DNA from: Spinacia oleracea
Lineage: Eukaryota; Streptophyta; Magnoliopsida; Caryophyllales; Amaranthaceae
Direction of reading: 5' to 3'
Assembly: GCF_020520425.1 (NCBI RefSeq)
Contig: NC_079487.1
Location: forward strand, 134,252,385-134,316,384
DNA: 64,000 nucleotides
Shown here: in pieces, positions 34,434 to 46,126 of the stretch
How the letters are laid out: every line of letters begins with the position of its first letter
Numbering within the stretch: position 1 is the first letter of the stretch
The notes under the pieces: generated by a model
Databases searched by the model: none
Told to the model about the DNA's origin: nothing
Seen by the model: the letters and a program-made list of their open reading frames with translations, nothing else
Made by a program: the position numbers and the translations under genes

Positions 34434-35153
34434 ACTATACTGCGTACAAATTTGGGTATTTAGCTAGGCCCGTTAAAAAATATATTTTGTACACGTTTAC
34501 TACGTACTACGTAATATTATATGTATGTGCCTAGTGTGAGGAAGATGATAATCTCACGTGGATGCTAGTATTGTAACTATTGTTAAAATATTACTGTTTC
34601 TTTAAAAAAAATAAAAATTATTACTGTTATTATTATTACCGACTATTCTATGAAAACATTTGCTTGTATAATACGGAGTACTCCCTCCATTCCTTTTTGT
34701 TCTTCCCATTTCTATTTTTGGCGTTCCTATATGTTCTTCCCATTTCCTTTTTTGGACATATCTTTTTACCATAAAATTTTCCACCATCCCTTATTTAATT
34801 CATCCATATTTCCCTATTCACCCACCCAACCCCACTTTTATGATTTTTTATTACTTTTATTAAAAATATCTTCTCTCTCCTTCATTTCTTTATTACTTTC
34901 ATTTACTACTTTATTACTTTCTCTTACATTCAATCATTACTCTTACATCCAATCATTATAAGATTTTATTTTCTTAATTTCCACACCATTTCCCAAACGG
35001 GAAGAACATAAAGGAACAAAGGGAGTAGTACAATTGAATTTGTACGTACTTGTGGTTTGTTCAATAAATTACTCCATAATCCGTACTATTAAGATGTTAT
35101 TAGTTAGAACTGAGAAGATTCGTGGGTCTTTGCTTTTATGTGAATCCATTCCT
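34434..35153. mobile_element. Spacer with a Stowaway-like MITE (34679-35027)
   Basis: The MITE is about 349 bp with ends TACTCCCTCCATTCCTTTTT and complementary GGAACAAAGGGAGTA, TA-flanked; inside each end lies a TTCTTCCC / GGGAAGAA phrase. The first 245 bases of this interval are the KCS 3' UTR and spacer; no gene otherwise. Confidence 0.75.
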
Positions 35154-35698
35154 TACTCCCTCTGTCCCTTAATACTCGCACCATTTTGACTTTTTACACT
35201 ATTCACATAATTCACATTGACCTTATTTTATTTATAGTATATGAAAACAAATATTAGTATATAATATATTGTTGGCTTCATCTTAATACATATTTTCAAA
35301 ATATTAATATTTTATAAGTTTTTATAATATGTAATTAAAGATATTGGTGGTCAAAGAAGTGCATTGGCAACCGTGTCCAGTCGGTGACAACTTCTTTTGG
35401 GTCTGGAAGAAGTCGCTTGTAGCCAGCCGATGTGGTCACCATCATAGGTACTCAAGATATTGTGTCTGGAGAGGTGGGGAGCGGGGGCGGGTTCCGGCGG
35501 TTGGTTGACACTACCCCCTTCGCCTAAGAGTTAGTTAAGTAAGAGTTTTGTCGATCACCTCCCGGTCTGCCAAAAATGAAGCTAAAATCCGATAGAATAC
35601 ATTTTCTCCTTTTCTTTTTTGGGGGAAGAGGTGATACTTGCAGCTGGTGCAATAGGGAGCCTTCAAAACGGTGCGAATATTAAGGGACGGAGGGAGTA
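35154..35698. mobile_element. Stowaway-like MITE carrying a foreign insert
   Basis: Ends TACTCCCTCTGTCCCTTAAT and complementary ATTAAGGGACGGAGGGAGTA are well matched and TA-flanked. The first 210 bp resemble ordinary members of this family. From about 35365 to 35665 the sequence is GC-richer and unrelated (CCGATGTGGTCACCATCATAG, GGGAGCGGGGGCGGGTTCC), so either another element inserted or the MITE captured DNA. Confidence 0.65.
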
Positions 35699-36199
35699 TA
35701 ATTTAACTCCGTAACTCGATAGTCTTTGTTGGGCTTTGTAATATATATTGGGCACAACCGGGAAGCTATATTGTCATTGAGCATCCAAACACTCTATTGA
35801 CTCCCGTGCATATATTCTCCGTTTACACGAGTTCACTCAGCTACTGTTAAAAATGACCGTGGATCGTGGCGGGCCATGCTTCGGTCTAGCACGGTGCCTT
35901 GGACTTTAATCAGTTCGGCATACGTCAAGCTCACTTGTTTTGTGTGCCCGTGTCTAGTCGTGCTTTTTAATTACGTGTCTGTGTCGTCGTGCCTCAGCCC
36001 TCAGGTCAGTCCAACCCATTGTCATTTTTAGATATTGTAGCAATATAAATCCAGGAGAACTAAAAAAGATGATCACTTGTATAGCTGTGTGGGTGTCTTT
36101 CCTGATAGGAGGAGTTGGAGTAAGAAAATCACTACTTGATTTCTACTGCATATATCGTCAACGTTTACTATTTACAGTTTTAAACAATATTAAAACAAA
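35699..36199. mobile_element. Spacer with hAT-like MITE (35848-36030)
   Basis: The 183-bp element begins TAAAAATGACCGTGG and ends GTCATTTTTA, so its outer 10 bp are perfect inverted repeats. The interior has the CGTGCC/CGGGCC-rich phrases of the family at 62882-63190. The remainder of the interval shows no gene. Confidence 0.55.
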
Positions 36200-38490
36200 A
36201 GGAGAATAGTGTCGGTGAGTTGATTCGTGAATAGGTGTAAGAAATCTTTTGGAAAAGGTGAGGATAGAATTTGACACTTCTAATGTGAGAACACATAAAA
36301 CGATCAAAAGGTCTTGCGCGCACAAGATTGTACACCAAGATAACTTTTACCAATTTTCTTGTAACTTTAACCTAGTTTTGAATAACTTTTATAAACGTTG
36401 ATAGATAAACATTTTAAAAGGTTAAATGATTACTTTTATACCTTATTAGTGATTTTGAAGAAATAAGTTTTATTAAAATGAAAAACTTTATCATTAAAAA
36501 AATAGATAACTTTTACATATATAAGCTTAACTTTTAAGCATTTTGAGTTAACTTTTACTCCGGTGTACAATATTTATTGTACAACCCTTGTAAATAAGAA
36601 TTTGTGTAAAACGATACTCAATTGATAGGTGTAAATGTATTAGGTAAGAGATTAAGATTTTGTTTTATTTGACTTACGTTGGATTGTTGGGTAAAATAAG
36701 TTCAGAAAAAATAAGTTTTTTTGATACATTTTTATACACACATGTTTATTTTAGACAATTTTTTTTTTTTTTTGCAGTTAAAATAAGTTTAAACAAAATA
36801 AGTCGAATAGAACGGTATCTAAGATGTATTGATATGAAGTGACAACATTGAATTGAGCTAGATTAATTAGCTACGCATTCCAATTGAATGTTTTGGCTGG
36901 GTTTTTTTCTCCTCCTTTAATTTCGTCGGCAAACCCCAGTACTGGCATAGTTGCGTAGACCCAACTTCGTAGTGATAGTTACTGGCCGTTAATCTAGTAT
37001 TATCATCATCAATGGCGCAAAGTACTATTTTTTTATTCGTAAGAAAAAAAGACCCTACTAAACTAGTAACACTTATCATAAGGGATGGGAATTGAGAAGG
37101 AAAATACAATCCCAAACATAATACACTTTATGGGTGTCAAACTTGTCACCCCCACCTCCACCTCCACCAGACTAGCTTTCTTTCAGTCTGAAATGTGTTT
37201 TCTTATAAGACCAACTTATACTTCACACTAAAATCCATTGACGGATATTTTCTCAAATTTTTTCCAATGTAAGACAAGGTAACTAACATGTGGGATTGGG
37301 ACATTGGGTTGCAACGGTTATTAGTTATTACCTTAAAATAGAGTTTTGAAAATGTTCCGTACACCTTGCGTAGTACGGACTATTGTTCAAAGTCTTGTGT
37401 TTTATACATTTATTAAGAAATCTAGAAGGTACTCCGTAGGTAGTAACATGGAGCAATCAACGAGAGGGACAAGGCATTTAGTTATTGATGGGGACATAAA
37501 GACATAATGATCCTCTTTATGACTTTATCTAGGAACACTACGATAATACTTCGTACTACGTATGTATTATTATTTATTAATGAGAACTTAATCCAATAAT
37601 GACGGGCTAATTTTTTTTTGGCAAAAGCCTTTTACGACGGGTCTAACAACCAAATACAGTTGGAAACAATTGTCACAAATGCTTTCTACGACGGGTTAAT
37701 GACGGGATTTTCCATCAATGACAACCCATTTTTATGATGGGATTGGTGACGGGTGAGTAGGTGTAAGATTTTTTTTTTTTTTTTGGAAAAGGTGAATAAG
37801 GAAGAAGAAGTTGAATAGTGGATAGAATTGATACTTCTAACTTGCGAACATAGAAATCGATACTCTACTCATAAAGAGGGGTGACAAAATACAAATGAGA
37901 AGCGCCAAAATCAATACTCAATTGATAGGTGTAAATGTGTTGGGTAAGAGATTAAGGTTTTGTTCTATTCGAACTTATTTTGAGATATATAAGACAAAAT
38001 AAATAATAAGTTAAGAAAAAATAAGTTTTTTTCATACATTTTCATACAAAATAAGCTTTTTCGGTTAAAATAAGTTCAGACAAAATAAGTCAAATATAAC
38101 AAAGTCTAAGATGTATTGTTGATATTCCAATTGCATGTTGGTTCAGTGGTAATTGTGGCTGAACTTGGTAGGTAGGACTCATCCGTGTTCGATCTCCTGC
38201 AACAACAATTGGGAGGGGACTAAAACCTATCCACCCAAAACTCACTCGGAATCCAAATTAGCTCTAAGTGTGAACCGCGTGGTAACACACAAAAAAAAGA
38301 CTCTACTAAACTAGCAACACTTATATGAAGTGACAACCTTGAATTGAGCTAGATTAATTAGCTACACATAAACATTCATTCCAATTCAATGTTTTCGCTA
38401 GTTCTTTCTCCTCCTATAATTTCGTCGGCAAACCCCATTATTGGCGTAGTTGCTTAGACCCAACTGCGTAACGATAGTTACTGGTCATAA
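36200..38490. repeat. Local direct duplication with MITEs and a SINE
   Basis: Sequence at about 36220-37000 is repeated at about 37745-38490 in direct orientation. Shared anchors are TAGGTGTAAATGT(A/G)TT.GGTAAG, TGAATTGAGCTAGATTAATT and TTTCGTCGGCAAACCCC. Both copies contain a TAA-flanked Tourist-like MITE at the same place (36656-36819 and 37956-38106), so that MITE predates the duplication. The SINE at 38136-38299 is only in the second copy. Between the copies (37560-37770) lies a CACTA-like fragment with GACGGG motifs. No gene. Confidence 0.7.
38136..38299 (+). mobile_element. SINE, plus-strand copy of the 6321-6467 family
   Basis: Begins near TGGTTCAGTGGTAATTGTGG (A-box-like), has CGTGTTCGATCTCC (B-box-like) about 45 bases on, and ends GGTAACACACAAAAAAAA. 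This copy gives the clearest reading of the family. It is absent from the matching place in the first copy of the local duplication. Confidence 0.75.
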
Positions 38491-38678
38491 AAAAGTAGTC
38501 AAATAATTTTAGAATATCCGTGCATACACAAAATCTAATCTAATTGACCAGGATAAGTTGATGACATGCATGTTCTTTAAGTCTTTCTCCATCCACATGA
38601 CACATCATCAACCAAAAACATCACGTACCTTAACTACATTATTCATTGCGCACTTGAATTAGTTGTATGTAGATATGC

Positions 38679-41283
38679 ATGATCCCCAATTCCCCATACA
38701 CCATGCTACCTCTATGGCTTTCCCTTATTTCCCTCTTAGGCATCCTCACCATCTTCAAACACACAATCTCCCTCCTCAAATGGACATACATCACCTTCAT
38801 TAGACCCCCAAAAAACCTCAAAAAAACCTATGGTTCTTGGGCACTAATCACCGGCTCGTCCGATGGCATCGGACGAGCCTTCGCCTTCCAACTCGCAACC
38901 CATGGCCTCGACCTCATCCTCGTTAGTCGAACCACAACGAAACTCGACCGTGTCGCTCATGATATCAAACACAAGTTCCCTAACACTAACATCAAAGTGG
39001 TGACAATAGACTTCACAAAGGATGTAACATATGTTATTGGAGAAATTGAGAGGGTTATTAAAGGGTTAGATGTTGGTGTTTTGGTTAATAATGTGGGGAT
39101 TACATATCCAAAAGCTATGTATTTTCATGAATTAAATGAAGAAATGTTGCTTAATATTTTGCGAGTAAATATGGGAGCTATAAGTGGAGTTACTAAAGCA
39201 GTATTGCCTAGTATGTTGCGGAAAAAGAAAGGTGCAATTGTTAATATTGGTTCTGGTGCTTCTGTTGTTGTGCCTTCTCATCCTCTTTATGCCATTTATG
39301 CTGCTACTAAAGCGTAAGTCCATTTTTTTTTTTTCAATGCATTCGGATATACTCCGTACACTGCCCTGGAGTTAGGTGTACCCAAAAGTATGGTTTTTTT
39401 CAATCCATAAACTTTTTGCTCATTTTAAAATTGTCAACTGAGCAGATTAGATCAATACATCAGATGCATGATAAAACTCTGTTGAATTCTATGACTAGTC
39501 ATTTGTTAATTTATGATCACAAACATTAATATTTTTTATTATGAATGAGAAAAAGTTATAAAAAGTTGTTATTTAAAAGATATTTATTGAAACGAATATA
39601 CTAAGATCTCACACGACTATTTTTTTTTATTTAGTATAAATCACAAAGGAAATCAAAGGAGCTTGTGTGAATACTGAATAGTGTGCAAAACCTAATTGTT
39701 TCATGTGGGTGGCCTTAGACGGTGGGGAACTCAATGACCTTATTAATTACTTAGAGGTAACAACTAACAAGTTTGAACTTCACCATCTGCTAGCTTGTGC
39801 AAGAAAAGTAAAATTCTTTTATTTTTCTCTACTTTCAAGCGTAGCTAAACTATGTGACCTATAACTCTATAAGGCCATAATAGGTGACTATTCATTGGAG
39901 TAGTTATCTTACTCTTTCAAATTCAAATTCAAATTCAAATTCAAATTCAAATTCAAATGAGACAAGTAAATGCATATACTAAATGATCTAATGATGTTCC
40001 ACTATTCAACTTTCAAATATTAAATGAGGGTGTTTCACTTCTTCGATCAATTGCTTCATATTTCGATGAAACATATAGCAACGTGTAACTTAGTTTGTAT
40101 AACTGCTTAACTAAGCTAGCTCGAAACCAATGACGGTAATGATGTCTCGGCCTAATAGTTAAAAATAGAGGCATGTGTTTGATAGGTTACATATTCAAAA
40201 TTTTCTCCTCAATTTGTAATTTGTATTGTGCATGTAGTTCATTCGCACGGAAAAAAAAAAAAAAAAACTAAATAGAGTCATCTTGTTATGATTTTGTTTT
40301 CTTTGCCCACCCAGAAGAGTTCCTCAACTGCTGAATTGTCATGCAGTTATACTGATCAACTGTCAAGATGTCTTCATGTGGAATACAAGAATGTAGGGAT
40401 TGATGTACAATGTCAGGTATTAAGGTTATGTTATGTTCGACTTATTTTGACTTATTATAGACAAAATAAGTTCAGTTTAGTTCGGATAAGTTCAGATAAT
40501 ATATAAGTTCAACAATAATAACTTTTTTCAGACATTTTCACACACAAATAAGTTTATTTCAGACAGAATAAATTTTTTTTAGATAAAATAAGTTCAGATG
40601 ATATAAGTTTAGTCAAAATAAGTCCAATAGAATAGAGCCTAAACCATACCCTGTTAATTTATTTCTTTTTGTTTGCTCTAGTGCTTGTTGGTTGATATAA
40701 AAATAACGGAAAACAAAATGATTTACGAAATAGAATAATATTGAGTTGTTTGGTTGACTAAAATATGGAAAGTTGAACTTTATAAGATTGACATTTTATT
40801 TCCTGCAAATTAAATGAAGGAGGTTTCTTATTAAAAACCCTTCTAAAAGGAATTTCTTATGTTATTTTAATTTTAATTTTAATTTTTTTTACCGAACTTC
40901 TTATTTTCAACTAAACACGTTTTAACACTTTCTATGAAATTCATCTACTCCTGAGTCCTGTCTATACTGTTGATATAAGATCTTATATAATTAATGTATT
41001 GGTGTTAAAACTTTGAAAGGTACCTTTGTATGTTGCCACCAAAATGGCCTTAAATGTGGCATCCGTCAAGAGACCAACCCTATTCATTCCGACGGCAGAG
41101 GATTACGCGGTGGCTGCAGTCCGTCGAATCGGGTATGAAGCAAGGTGCACACCCTTTTGGGCACACTCACTTCAATGGTGCTTGGCTAGTTTTGTCCCCA
41201 ATAGTTGGCTCGATGCTTGGCGCCTATCTATAGGCGTCCAAAGGATCGAGATCGGCTATTTTATAATTCTCCCATTTTTATAA
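38679..41283 (+). CDS. KCR2: 3-ketoacyl-CoA reductase, KCR2 type (short-chain dehydrogenase)
   Basis: Three exons (38679-39313, 40347-40416, 41020-41283) give 322 aa. The enzyme family reduces 3-ketoacyl-CoA with NADPH, the second step of very-long-chain fatty acid elongation at the ER. An N-terminal membrane segment (about residues 11-28) precedes the Rossmann fold: TGSSDGIG at 58-65, NNVG at 137-140, catalytic Ser192 in GSGAS, and the YxxxK pair Tyr207/Lys211 in IYAATK. FWAHSLQW and WRLSIG near the C-terminus recall Arabidopsis KCR2 rather than KCR1. The C-terminus ends YFIILPFL and lacks a KKxx-type ER signal. Intron 2 begins GTATTAAGG and a Tourist-like MITE starts immediately there (40424). 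TNO1, the neighbour of KCR2 in Arabidopsis, lies 5 kb downstream on the opposite strand. Confidence 0.9.
39917..39958. repeat. (AAATTC)7 hexanucleotide repeat in KCR2 intron 1
   Basis: Seven perfect tandem copies of the hexamer. It is followed, at about 40132-40278, by a SINE-like sequence with a GTTCATTCGCACGG tail and an 18-base A-run. Confidence 0.85.
40424..40639. mobile_element. Tourist-like MITE abutting the KCR2 exon-2 splice donor
   Basis: A 216-bp element flanked by TAA at 40421-40423 and 40640-40642, ends GGTTATGTTATGTTCGACTT and complementary AAGTCCAATAGAATAGAGCC. It belongs to the same family as 16012-16202. The KCR2 intron begins GTAT at 40417-40420, so the target duplication occupies intron positions 5-7. 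Confidence 0.82.
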
Positions 41284-42175
41284 GACTAGAATTAAGCTTG
41301 TGCAATACACGGATTAATACATTAAAATTACATAGGGAATGCATGATTTATTTACTTTTTTATGGGATAAAAGCATTAATGACAGGATTTTCCGTCGTAA
41401 AAGAACAATTACAACGTGATTTCGTCACAAACCTAAATACCCTGTCGTAGAATATTTCACTTAAAACGCTGGATTTGAGCCCGTCATAAATAGGCCCTTC
41501 GTTAATGAGATTTTTTTTTTGTGTGTGTAATGTAGTTGTATTATTATATAGAACATCGAAGTTGACTCCTAATAAAATTTATCTTTTACTAAGTATTTAT
41601 TTATTATTTAGTTGATGCTTATGAGACTTATGAAATAAAAGGTAACATATAGATTTAAATGTTTTAGACTTCATGTTAACATGTATTTATAAATTAATGT
41701 GCATGGATAAACAACAATTAGTGGTTGGTTAAGATAGTAATAAGAGTTCTCCAAACTTGAGGCCTTGTGTTCAAACCTTGTTGCATTGATTTTTGGTTGT
41801 CAATAACATCACATAACCTTGGTGAGTGGATGATGTGGCGTAACATGAGAGTTCTACGTGGCACATAAACTGTTTTCGCAACTCCTTTTAATATATATTA
41901 GTATAGATTACGGTTTTTGATCGAATCGGAGCGGATCCAATTCATTGGCAGATGAGCCTTTCTTTTCGGATCAATGAGACAAGGAGAGACTCAGAGTGAA
42001 ATGCCCACGAAGTTTCACGGAATGCACCAAATACCCTTCACGTTTTCAAAAAAACATAATATACCCCTATTTTTCCAAAAATACACCAAATGTCCTTGAA
42101 CTTAACGGAAGTCTAGTGATATGCTAATTTCTAAAAAGAGGAAGTATATTATATACATTAAAGTGTTTTAGGCTT
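41284..42175. mobile_element. Spacer with CACTA-like and Helitron pieces
   Basis: At 41370-41515 there is a CACTA-like body (TTCCGTCGTAAAAG, GGATTTGAGCCCGTCATAAA) without clear ends. At about 41604-41907 lies the 5' half of a Helitron related to 26464-27080 (minus strand, starting TCTATACTAATATATATTAA after A). It shares the GTGGTTGGTTAAGATAG and TGAGTGGATGATGTGGC phrases and lacks its 3' end. From 41910 to 42175 is KCR2/protease intergenic DNA where the two genes converge. Confidence 0.65.
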
Positions 42176-44902
42176 CTAGCTCGATATTTGTTCAGATGAC
42201 CTTGATGTCTGTTGCCATAGAAGGGCGCCAACAAGATTATTCAGCGCGTGCGACGCCATTGGCACAACTAGGCTTGAAGAGACGATAGTAACATAGCCAT
42301 ACACAACCCCTACAAAGGTCGCCCTGAAAGTAGATCGAAACTGCATTAAATGCGGAGGAAGTCTTGTTCTATAATCGGTAGAGATTTGAAATGTTGTATT
42401 CACAATATAATAATAGTTTGCATTTTCATTTAATACCAAACAACACAGTTTGGTAAAACAAGAATAGTTGCATTTTCTCATGTGGTACCAAACAACATGG
42501 TTTGGTAACGTGGTTTATTTTTAGTACCAAACAACACTCACAAGTCAAAGATAAATGTTATTTTCCGTGAGCCAGACTCAATTTATTACCTTAAGTTACC
42601 ATCTAGCCCTTAGTATACCACCTGAAGTTACTATTTTGTCCTTAATATACCATTTCTAATCTCTACCGATTAGAGAATTAGAAAAACTGCATCAAATGCC
42701 ATCATTTGATAAAGCAAACAACCAAATATGGTGCATTATCTCAAAGGACAAAGCCAAATTACCAGATAGCAAAGGAAGATTTTCGGCCACTTCCCAAGTG
42801 TAGAACACCAAAAAGAGCTGCAACTGCCAAAGCACTTTTCCAGTTGAGCCCCAGAAGTGGTAGCAGGCCTCCCCGGAAAAGTAATTCCTGGTTATCCGGT
42901 TAGTCAGAATTATGTTGGATGAGTGCAGTTTTGATCATCGGGTGTAAATAATCACTCGGGTAATGTTCTGTAGCGTACCTCACTAATCCCAGGAAGGAAA
43001 GCAACAATAAGATAATCATATGTCTCTAAGGATGTTAGGACCTGCATTTACAAAACAAAATAATAAAGGCGAATGATAGATTCTGAAAGAAAAATAGAAA
43101 ATAATACGAAGTATTCAGTTCAGTTCAGGAGCATTCAATTCAGTTCAGTTCAATTCAGTTCAGGAGCATTCAATTCAGTTCAGTTCAGGAGCATTCAGTT
43201 CAGTTCAGTTCAGCTCAAAAGAACAGGGTCGTAGTACCTGTCTATTGGCTGCTTCACTTGATTCGGCAAAATCAGGCCATGTTTTCAGTAGTGTATATCT
43301 TGACAATGATATCAGCACAACCGAACCTGTAATCAGCCCGAGGTGCCACACCTGGAAATCAACTGTAGGAGACAAGAAAATGTATGTCACTCTCATGCTT
43401 ACAAACTGGACCAATAACAGGAGAGATACGTTTCTAAACTACATATTTAACCATGGTAATCGGGAGTTAGAAATAAAAGTACAGTATAACAAGTCAAGCA
43501 AAGTATTTGGTCGATCAATTACAAGCCATAACATGAATCAAACAGCATTTGAATCGGAACAATAAAGAAAACAGAAACCATAATATGCAGACAATGCAGT
43601 GGTTATTGTGAGGCAGCATGCATTTTGGTCAGAGCAGCACCACAGTTTCTTTTGTTAAACAAGCTTTAATTTTTAAGCACACTTCCTGTAGTTCAAACAT
43701 AAAAAGTTGTGTGGATACATTAGTATCTATCATATTCTCTATAACCCTACGCTATCAGGGCGATCACTGTTTTGAGTTCGCATTTTTTTTTTTAAAAAGA
43801 CTGCTTCAATTTATACATTGGTTTGGTTTCCGAGTAAGCATCAAGGTAAAAACATATGCGTTCAACACTTTGCTATGCTGTAATGCAGAAGCCCTAATAT
43901 GCATATGGAAAGGAAACTCGAGAAAAGACAGGATACCATACACGATACTTGGGAGCAGTCAAAGACAGGCAACCCTCCTGAAGATGCAACTTGAGATACC
44001 TGCAAACTTGCCATCAAAACTCATCGGAATAAGAAACTTTTCACACATCATTTCCTCCATAATCAGAGCAGTAGAGCCTCTAACAAATAAATGATATCAC
44101 AAAACCGATACAATTAGAATCGGATAATATGAATCCAATCAAAGCTTCTGCATCACAACATTTATCAAATTACAGCTTAAACCATCCTAGATTAATATAA
44201 TTCTTGTACTAGCTAGGGCCCTTTCGGTACCGTTTCTTGTTTCCGGTTTTCTGTATTTTACAAAATATAAAACCACAAAAAATAATTTTCAGCTTCTGTT
44301 GTCAGTTTTCAAAATCAACATGATTATTATAAGTATGATTATTTTTTAAGTTCATGACTCAATCTAAATCATATGACTTGGAAAACCAAAAACTTAAAAC
44401 TTAAACCGACAGTGATACTGAACGAACCCTAAGATATGGATTAACACACAAACCTGCCGAATCGCCAACCCTAGAGCAGCTATCAGACCTGAAGTCACAG
44501 TACAGGCCCGGAGAACTGTGCCCCTTGAAGGGATGACATTAGTGACTGAATTCACCTCACTTTTCTCATTCACAAAGGCAAAATCATCATTAATGATACC
44601 ACTCTTTGAAGGGAGATTATCTTTAATCCCATTATAACCATCTAATGAGGTCTTACTAGTTTCCAATTTCACCTCAGTTTGCTGTTCCTTTAATCTCTTC
44701 AGTTTCTTGGCCGATTTTCGACCCGCCAAAGCCAATATCCTACCTCCAAATGCCTACTTCACAGGTCAAAAAATACAATTAAGCACATAAAAACTACAAT
44801 CCCAGCTAATATTATCATCCCTAAATCAAGATTGGAACTTTAATTTTCATGATTATAATAATCTTACAGGGTTTAGTTTGGTGAGGCCATAAGGGTTTCC
44901 AC
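42176..44902 (-). CDS. CPBP/CAAX-type intramembrane protease, probably plastid (5' exon not found)
   Basis: Seven exons join in frame on the minus strand: 44868-44902, 44454-44753, 43942-43999, 43238-43362, 42979-43041, 42763-42887, 42176-42323, about 284 codons. All three motifs of the CPBP glutamic intramembrane protease family are present: EExxxR (ISEELLFRG, split over two exons), FxxxH (FGVLH) and HxxxN (SHALNN). Hydrophobic helices run from VTSGLIAALGLAI to LVGALLW. The N-terminal part (KKLKRLKEQQTEVK) is basic and low in structure, as expected near a chloroplast transit peptide. Its first coding exon could not be placed: exon 44868-44902 starts in phase 2, so a short upstream exon with the start codon must exist, probably before 45360. 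The target is unknown; Arabidopsis relatives are annotated only as CAAX amino-terminal protease family. Confidence 0.82.
43114..43231. repeat. (CAGTT)n-rich Tourist-like fragment in protease intron
   Basis: CAGTT/CAATT pentamers alternate with CAGGAGCATT phrases and end AAAAGAACAGGGTC, matching the right half of the MITE at 46288-46447. The left end is missing. Confidence 0.6.
44217..44432. mobile_element. Possible Tourist-like MITE in protease intron
   Basis: Starts GGGCCCTTTCGGTACCG and ends GATACTGAACGAACCCT, which pair loosely as inverted ends, and TA/TAA flanks both sides. It lies between protease exons 44454-44753 and 43942-43999. Confidence 0.45.
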
Positions 44903-45241
44903 CTGAAGAAATAAGCTCATTGTTCAACAATGTAAATAAAAGCAGTATTTCAAACAAATTCAAGATTGTAATTGAGCAAAAACATCACTGATTACAATCA
45001 CCCCACGAACCGAAAAGGGTAAATATAACATGAAAATGGTACTATTTTGGCTTAATTTAGCAAATTAGGTGGGGAATTGCGAATCCATACCATTTTCACA
45101 CTAACAATCAGCTTATCAGCATGAACTAATAAATCTCAAATTACAAAAATTAAGGCTAAAGCAATAATGGGGTATTACTAATCTGCAGTTTTCTGTATGC
45201 AATTCGATAATTAAGACAGAAAATTGAAGAGATTGGAAGAA

Positions 45242-45613
45242 TTTTTTTTTTTTTTTTGAGTAGATTGGAAGAAAATTTAACTGTATAGAAGCAGACCCAT
45301 TCTTCTCTTCAGCTCAGCAAGAAGCAGCACCACATACAGCAGAGAATTTCCCAGTTGCCAAAATGAATAAGCAAACTGATACTTTTTTTTTCCCCTGTCT
45401 CTCGTCTTTATTTAATCTTAATTCAAAATATATTGACATTGTTTTTTTTTTTTTTTGCAAATGAGCATAAAGGGAAATAAATTACGAAGGAGATTTAAAC
45501 CTGACATTTATACAATCGCATAAATCTAATTAATGAAGTCTTGTCCTAATGATTAAGACTGAGAGCTAGATATTAGGACAAGACTTCATTAATTAGATTT
45601 ATGCGATTGTATA
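45242..45613. repeat. SINE remnant with a perfect 42-bp foldback
   Basis: Spacer between the protease 5' end and the TNO1 3' end. A T-run at about 45441-45454 followed by GCAAATGAGC is a SINE tail read backwards. At 45509-45550 and 45572-45613 two 42-bp arms are exact reverse complements around a 21-base loop. The loop region TAATGATTAAGACTGAG resembles a SINE A box. A T-run also occurs at 45242-45257. No gene. Confidence 0.8.
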
Positions 45614-46126
45614 TTAAGTTACTACTATGGTAAATTTAAAAAGTAAATAAATCAGTCAATCGATGATAAATGATTTCTAAACTTTTTCCTTCAGAAACTA
45701 ATTTCGAAACTTTAATTAAAATTATGAAAGGTTATTACCCCTCCTCCTTTGAAGTATCATCCGAGTTTTGTATTTTTCTTTTTTTATTCAGCTAAAAACC
45801 GCTAACGAATCAAAGACGAACTAATGAAGACAGAAATTTGTCTCAAACGCCATGGTTTTGGTCCTTTGGATATTTCATTATTGCTCTACTAGAATTGAAA
45901 ACATCATCTATCAAACAGAATTGGCAGAAAATGAATCAATGAATATTACTTCTATATGGCTATTAACATCTGCCAAAATAATCAAATAATTTGGTAGATT
46001 TCACTATTTCTAATACACATTCTAAAGTATTCCTGTCAAAAAAGAAAAACAATTCTAAAGTATGAATATTGTTACTGTTGCGTGTGGTCTAGAAATCTAT
46101 CCCTACAAGGCTACAACCATAGTTTA
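45614..46126. other. Spacer 3' of TNO1
   Basis: AT-rich; includes the TNO1 3' UTR on the right side. Nothing else recognised. Confidence 0.5.

Noticed and set aside
42706-42903. 65-codon plus-strand frame
   Set aside because: It is the antisense of protease exon 42763-42887, which carries the ELLFRG and FGVLH motifs.
43618-44094. 158-codon plus-strand frame
   Set aside because: It runs antisense across introns and an exon of the CPBP protease gene, with no domain or codon pattern of a gene.
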